Assembly: GCA_027575765.1 (NCBI GenBank)
Contig: JANBPT010000563.1
Span: 1 to 30,684 of the forward strand
DNA: 30,684 nt
Source: Tieghemiomyces parasiticus
Taxonomy: Eukaryota > Kickxellomycota > Dimargaritomycetes > Dimargaritales > Dimargaritaceae
Direction: 5' to 3'
Shown one piece after another: positions 29,731-30,684 of this stretch. The position numbers were made by a program, and so were the translations under genes. Within the stretch, counting starts at the first letter, position 1, and every line of letters starts with the position of its first letter. A model generated the notes under the pieces. The model saw nothing but the letters and a program-made list of their open reading frames with translations. It was not told where the DNA came from and did not search any database.

Positions 29731-30684
29731 ATGGCAGACTCACTGCCCTCGGACCTCGACCTGGTTAATGAGACCACCATCCTGGATGCCGACGACCTAC
29801 TCAATGAATTCGGCTGGAAAGCCAGTATGGGCGCGACGGCCCTGGAGGAAAAGCTCCTGCAAGAACTGATGGCCCTCGAGAAGGTAGGCAATGGGCCACG
29901 AACCAACTAACCGCTGATACGTACGACCTTTAACTGGCAGAGCAAGGCTGCTGGTTCCAGTCATGGAATATCACCGCCGTCCTGAACATCCGAATTCCTC
30001 TTTTCTCCGTGCACCCTATTCCTAATCATGCTACAGACCACGGTGCGGTCCATCATTGATGCCGATGGTCCAGTGAAATCTATCCTGAACGAACTGGACA
30101 GCTCTGGTAGCCACCTGGGTGCCTTCCAAGGCTGGCTGCGCGGCTACGACTGCGAACTGGAGGTAAGCCCTTCTCTGTAGCTATTTCTTCACTTGCCCCC
30201 TTCGAACTGGAGAGAGACTTAGAGGAGCGGTAAGGTATTGCGTAGAGAACTCCCTACGAAAGTTGAAACATCGACTCACTATGATGAACATTATTCGCGC
30301 ATCTTCCCCGCACCACCACCATTAGTCCATGGAGCAAGATATTATGGAGATTCAATCACAAAATGAGCTCCTTAAAGTCGAAGAAAAGAACCAGCACCGG
30401 CTACTGGAGGAGCTTGAGTACCTCCTCTACACCATAACCATTTCGGACCAGGAACTGGACACTTTACGTGAGGACTCACTCGAGAACCCGGTGGGTCTCC
30501 AGAGGATCGAGGTAGCGGCCGGCCGCCTACAGCGCATGCTGGAAAGCGACCTGGATCCACAACTCAAGAATATGCGGGCCACGCAGGAGAAAATTGATAC
30601 ATATCGGCAGTGCGCCCTCAGCTTCTCGGCCCGCGCTTCGGAGTTTTTGAAGGTCATGTTCCAGTTTAATATCGAGTCAGTCCT
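29731..30684 (+). CDS. SEC3: Exocyst complex component Sec3, 5' part (3 exons visible, runs off right edge)
   Basis: Exons 29731-29883, 30037-30162 and 30326 to the edge, all joined in phase 0 across GT-AG introns of 153 and 163 bp (CTAATC branch site in the first; acceptors CTACAG and ATTAG). The visible protein is 212 residues. Exon 1 includes DADDLLNEFGWK and LEEKLLQELMALE, which in fungal Sec3 lie at the start of the conserved C-terminal (Sec3_C) part. Exon 3 gives SMEQDIMEIQSQNELLKVEEKNQHRLLEELEYLL, a coiled-coil block with the family's IQSQN motif. Sec3 is a landmark subunit that tethers secretory vesicles at growth sites. The N-terminal PH-type domain that binds PIP2 and Rho GTPases in yeast is not encoded upstream in this window. 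Alternatively the true start is elsewhere and GGCAG at 29733-29737 is an internal acceptor, but the space up to PRP31 is only 427 bp. The 3' part of the gene is outside the window. Confidence 0.85.

Overview
This window reads as nuclear DNA of a filamentous or early-diverging fungus. The genes are well spaced, the coding regions are GC-rich, and the spliced genes carry short GT-AG introns (about 140-290 bp) with GTAAGT/GTAAGC-like donors and fungal branch sites such as CTAAC/TACTAAC. The protein set is fungal: a Ytp1-family membrane protein, Dbp4, Gar1, Prp31, a fungal-type Sec3 and a Nup133-like nucleoporin. I cannot fix the species. A zygomycete-grade lineage is a guess from the mixture of conserved and lineage-specific genes.

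Left third (1-9448): the 5' end of a small secreted-protein gene runs off the left edge on the minus strand. It is followed by about 3.3 kb in which I can support no gene. Next come a YTP1-family multi-pass membrane protein (plus) and a three-exon gene for a secreted protein with a complete ricin-B-type beta-trefoil domain fused to about 300 residues that I do not recognise (plus). The intergenic DNA here has several microsatellites.

Middle (9449-19583): three minus-strand single-exon genes. They are an unrecognised polytopic membrane protein, an MFS transporter of the fungal YCR023C/zinc-induced-facilitator-like type, and a large Nup133-type nucleoporin of the nuclear-pore Y complex.

Right third (20770-30684): a dense housekeeping block. 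GAR1 (H/ACA snoRNP core, 2 exons, plus) converges on DBP4 (DEAD-box rRNA-processing helicase, 2 exons, minus). DBP4 is divergent from the ribosomal protein uL2 gene (plus). The uL2 gene converges on PRP31 (U4/U6 snRNP protein, 5 exons, minus), which shares a 427-bp divergent promoter with SEC3 (exocyst, plus, cut by the right edge). Three adjacent genes thus serve ribosome production, and both intergenic promoters that serve them contain the palindrome TCACGTGA.

I found no CRISPR array, rRNA, convincing tRNA, transposon or virus-like gene. The most interesting items are the lectin fusion protein, the apparently PH-less Sec3, the ribosome-biogenesis cluster with shared E-box sites, and strong hairpins in two 3' UTRs.
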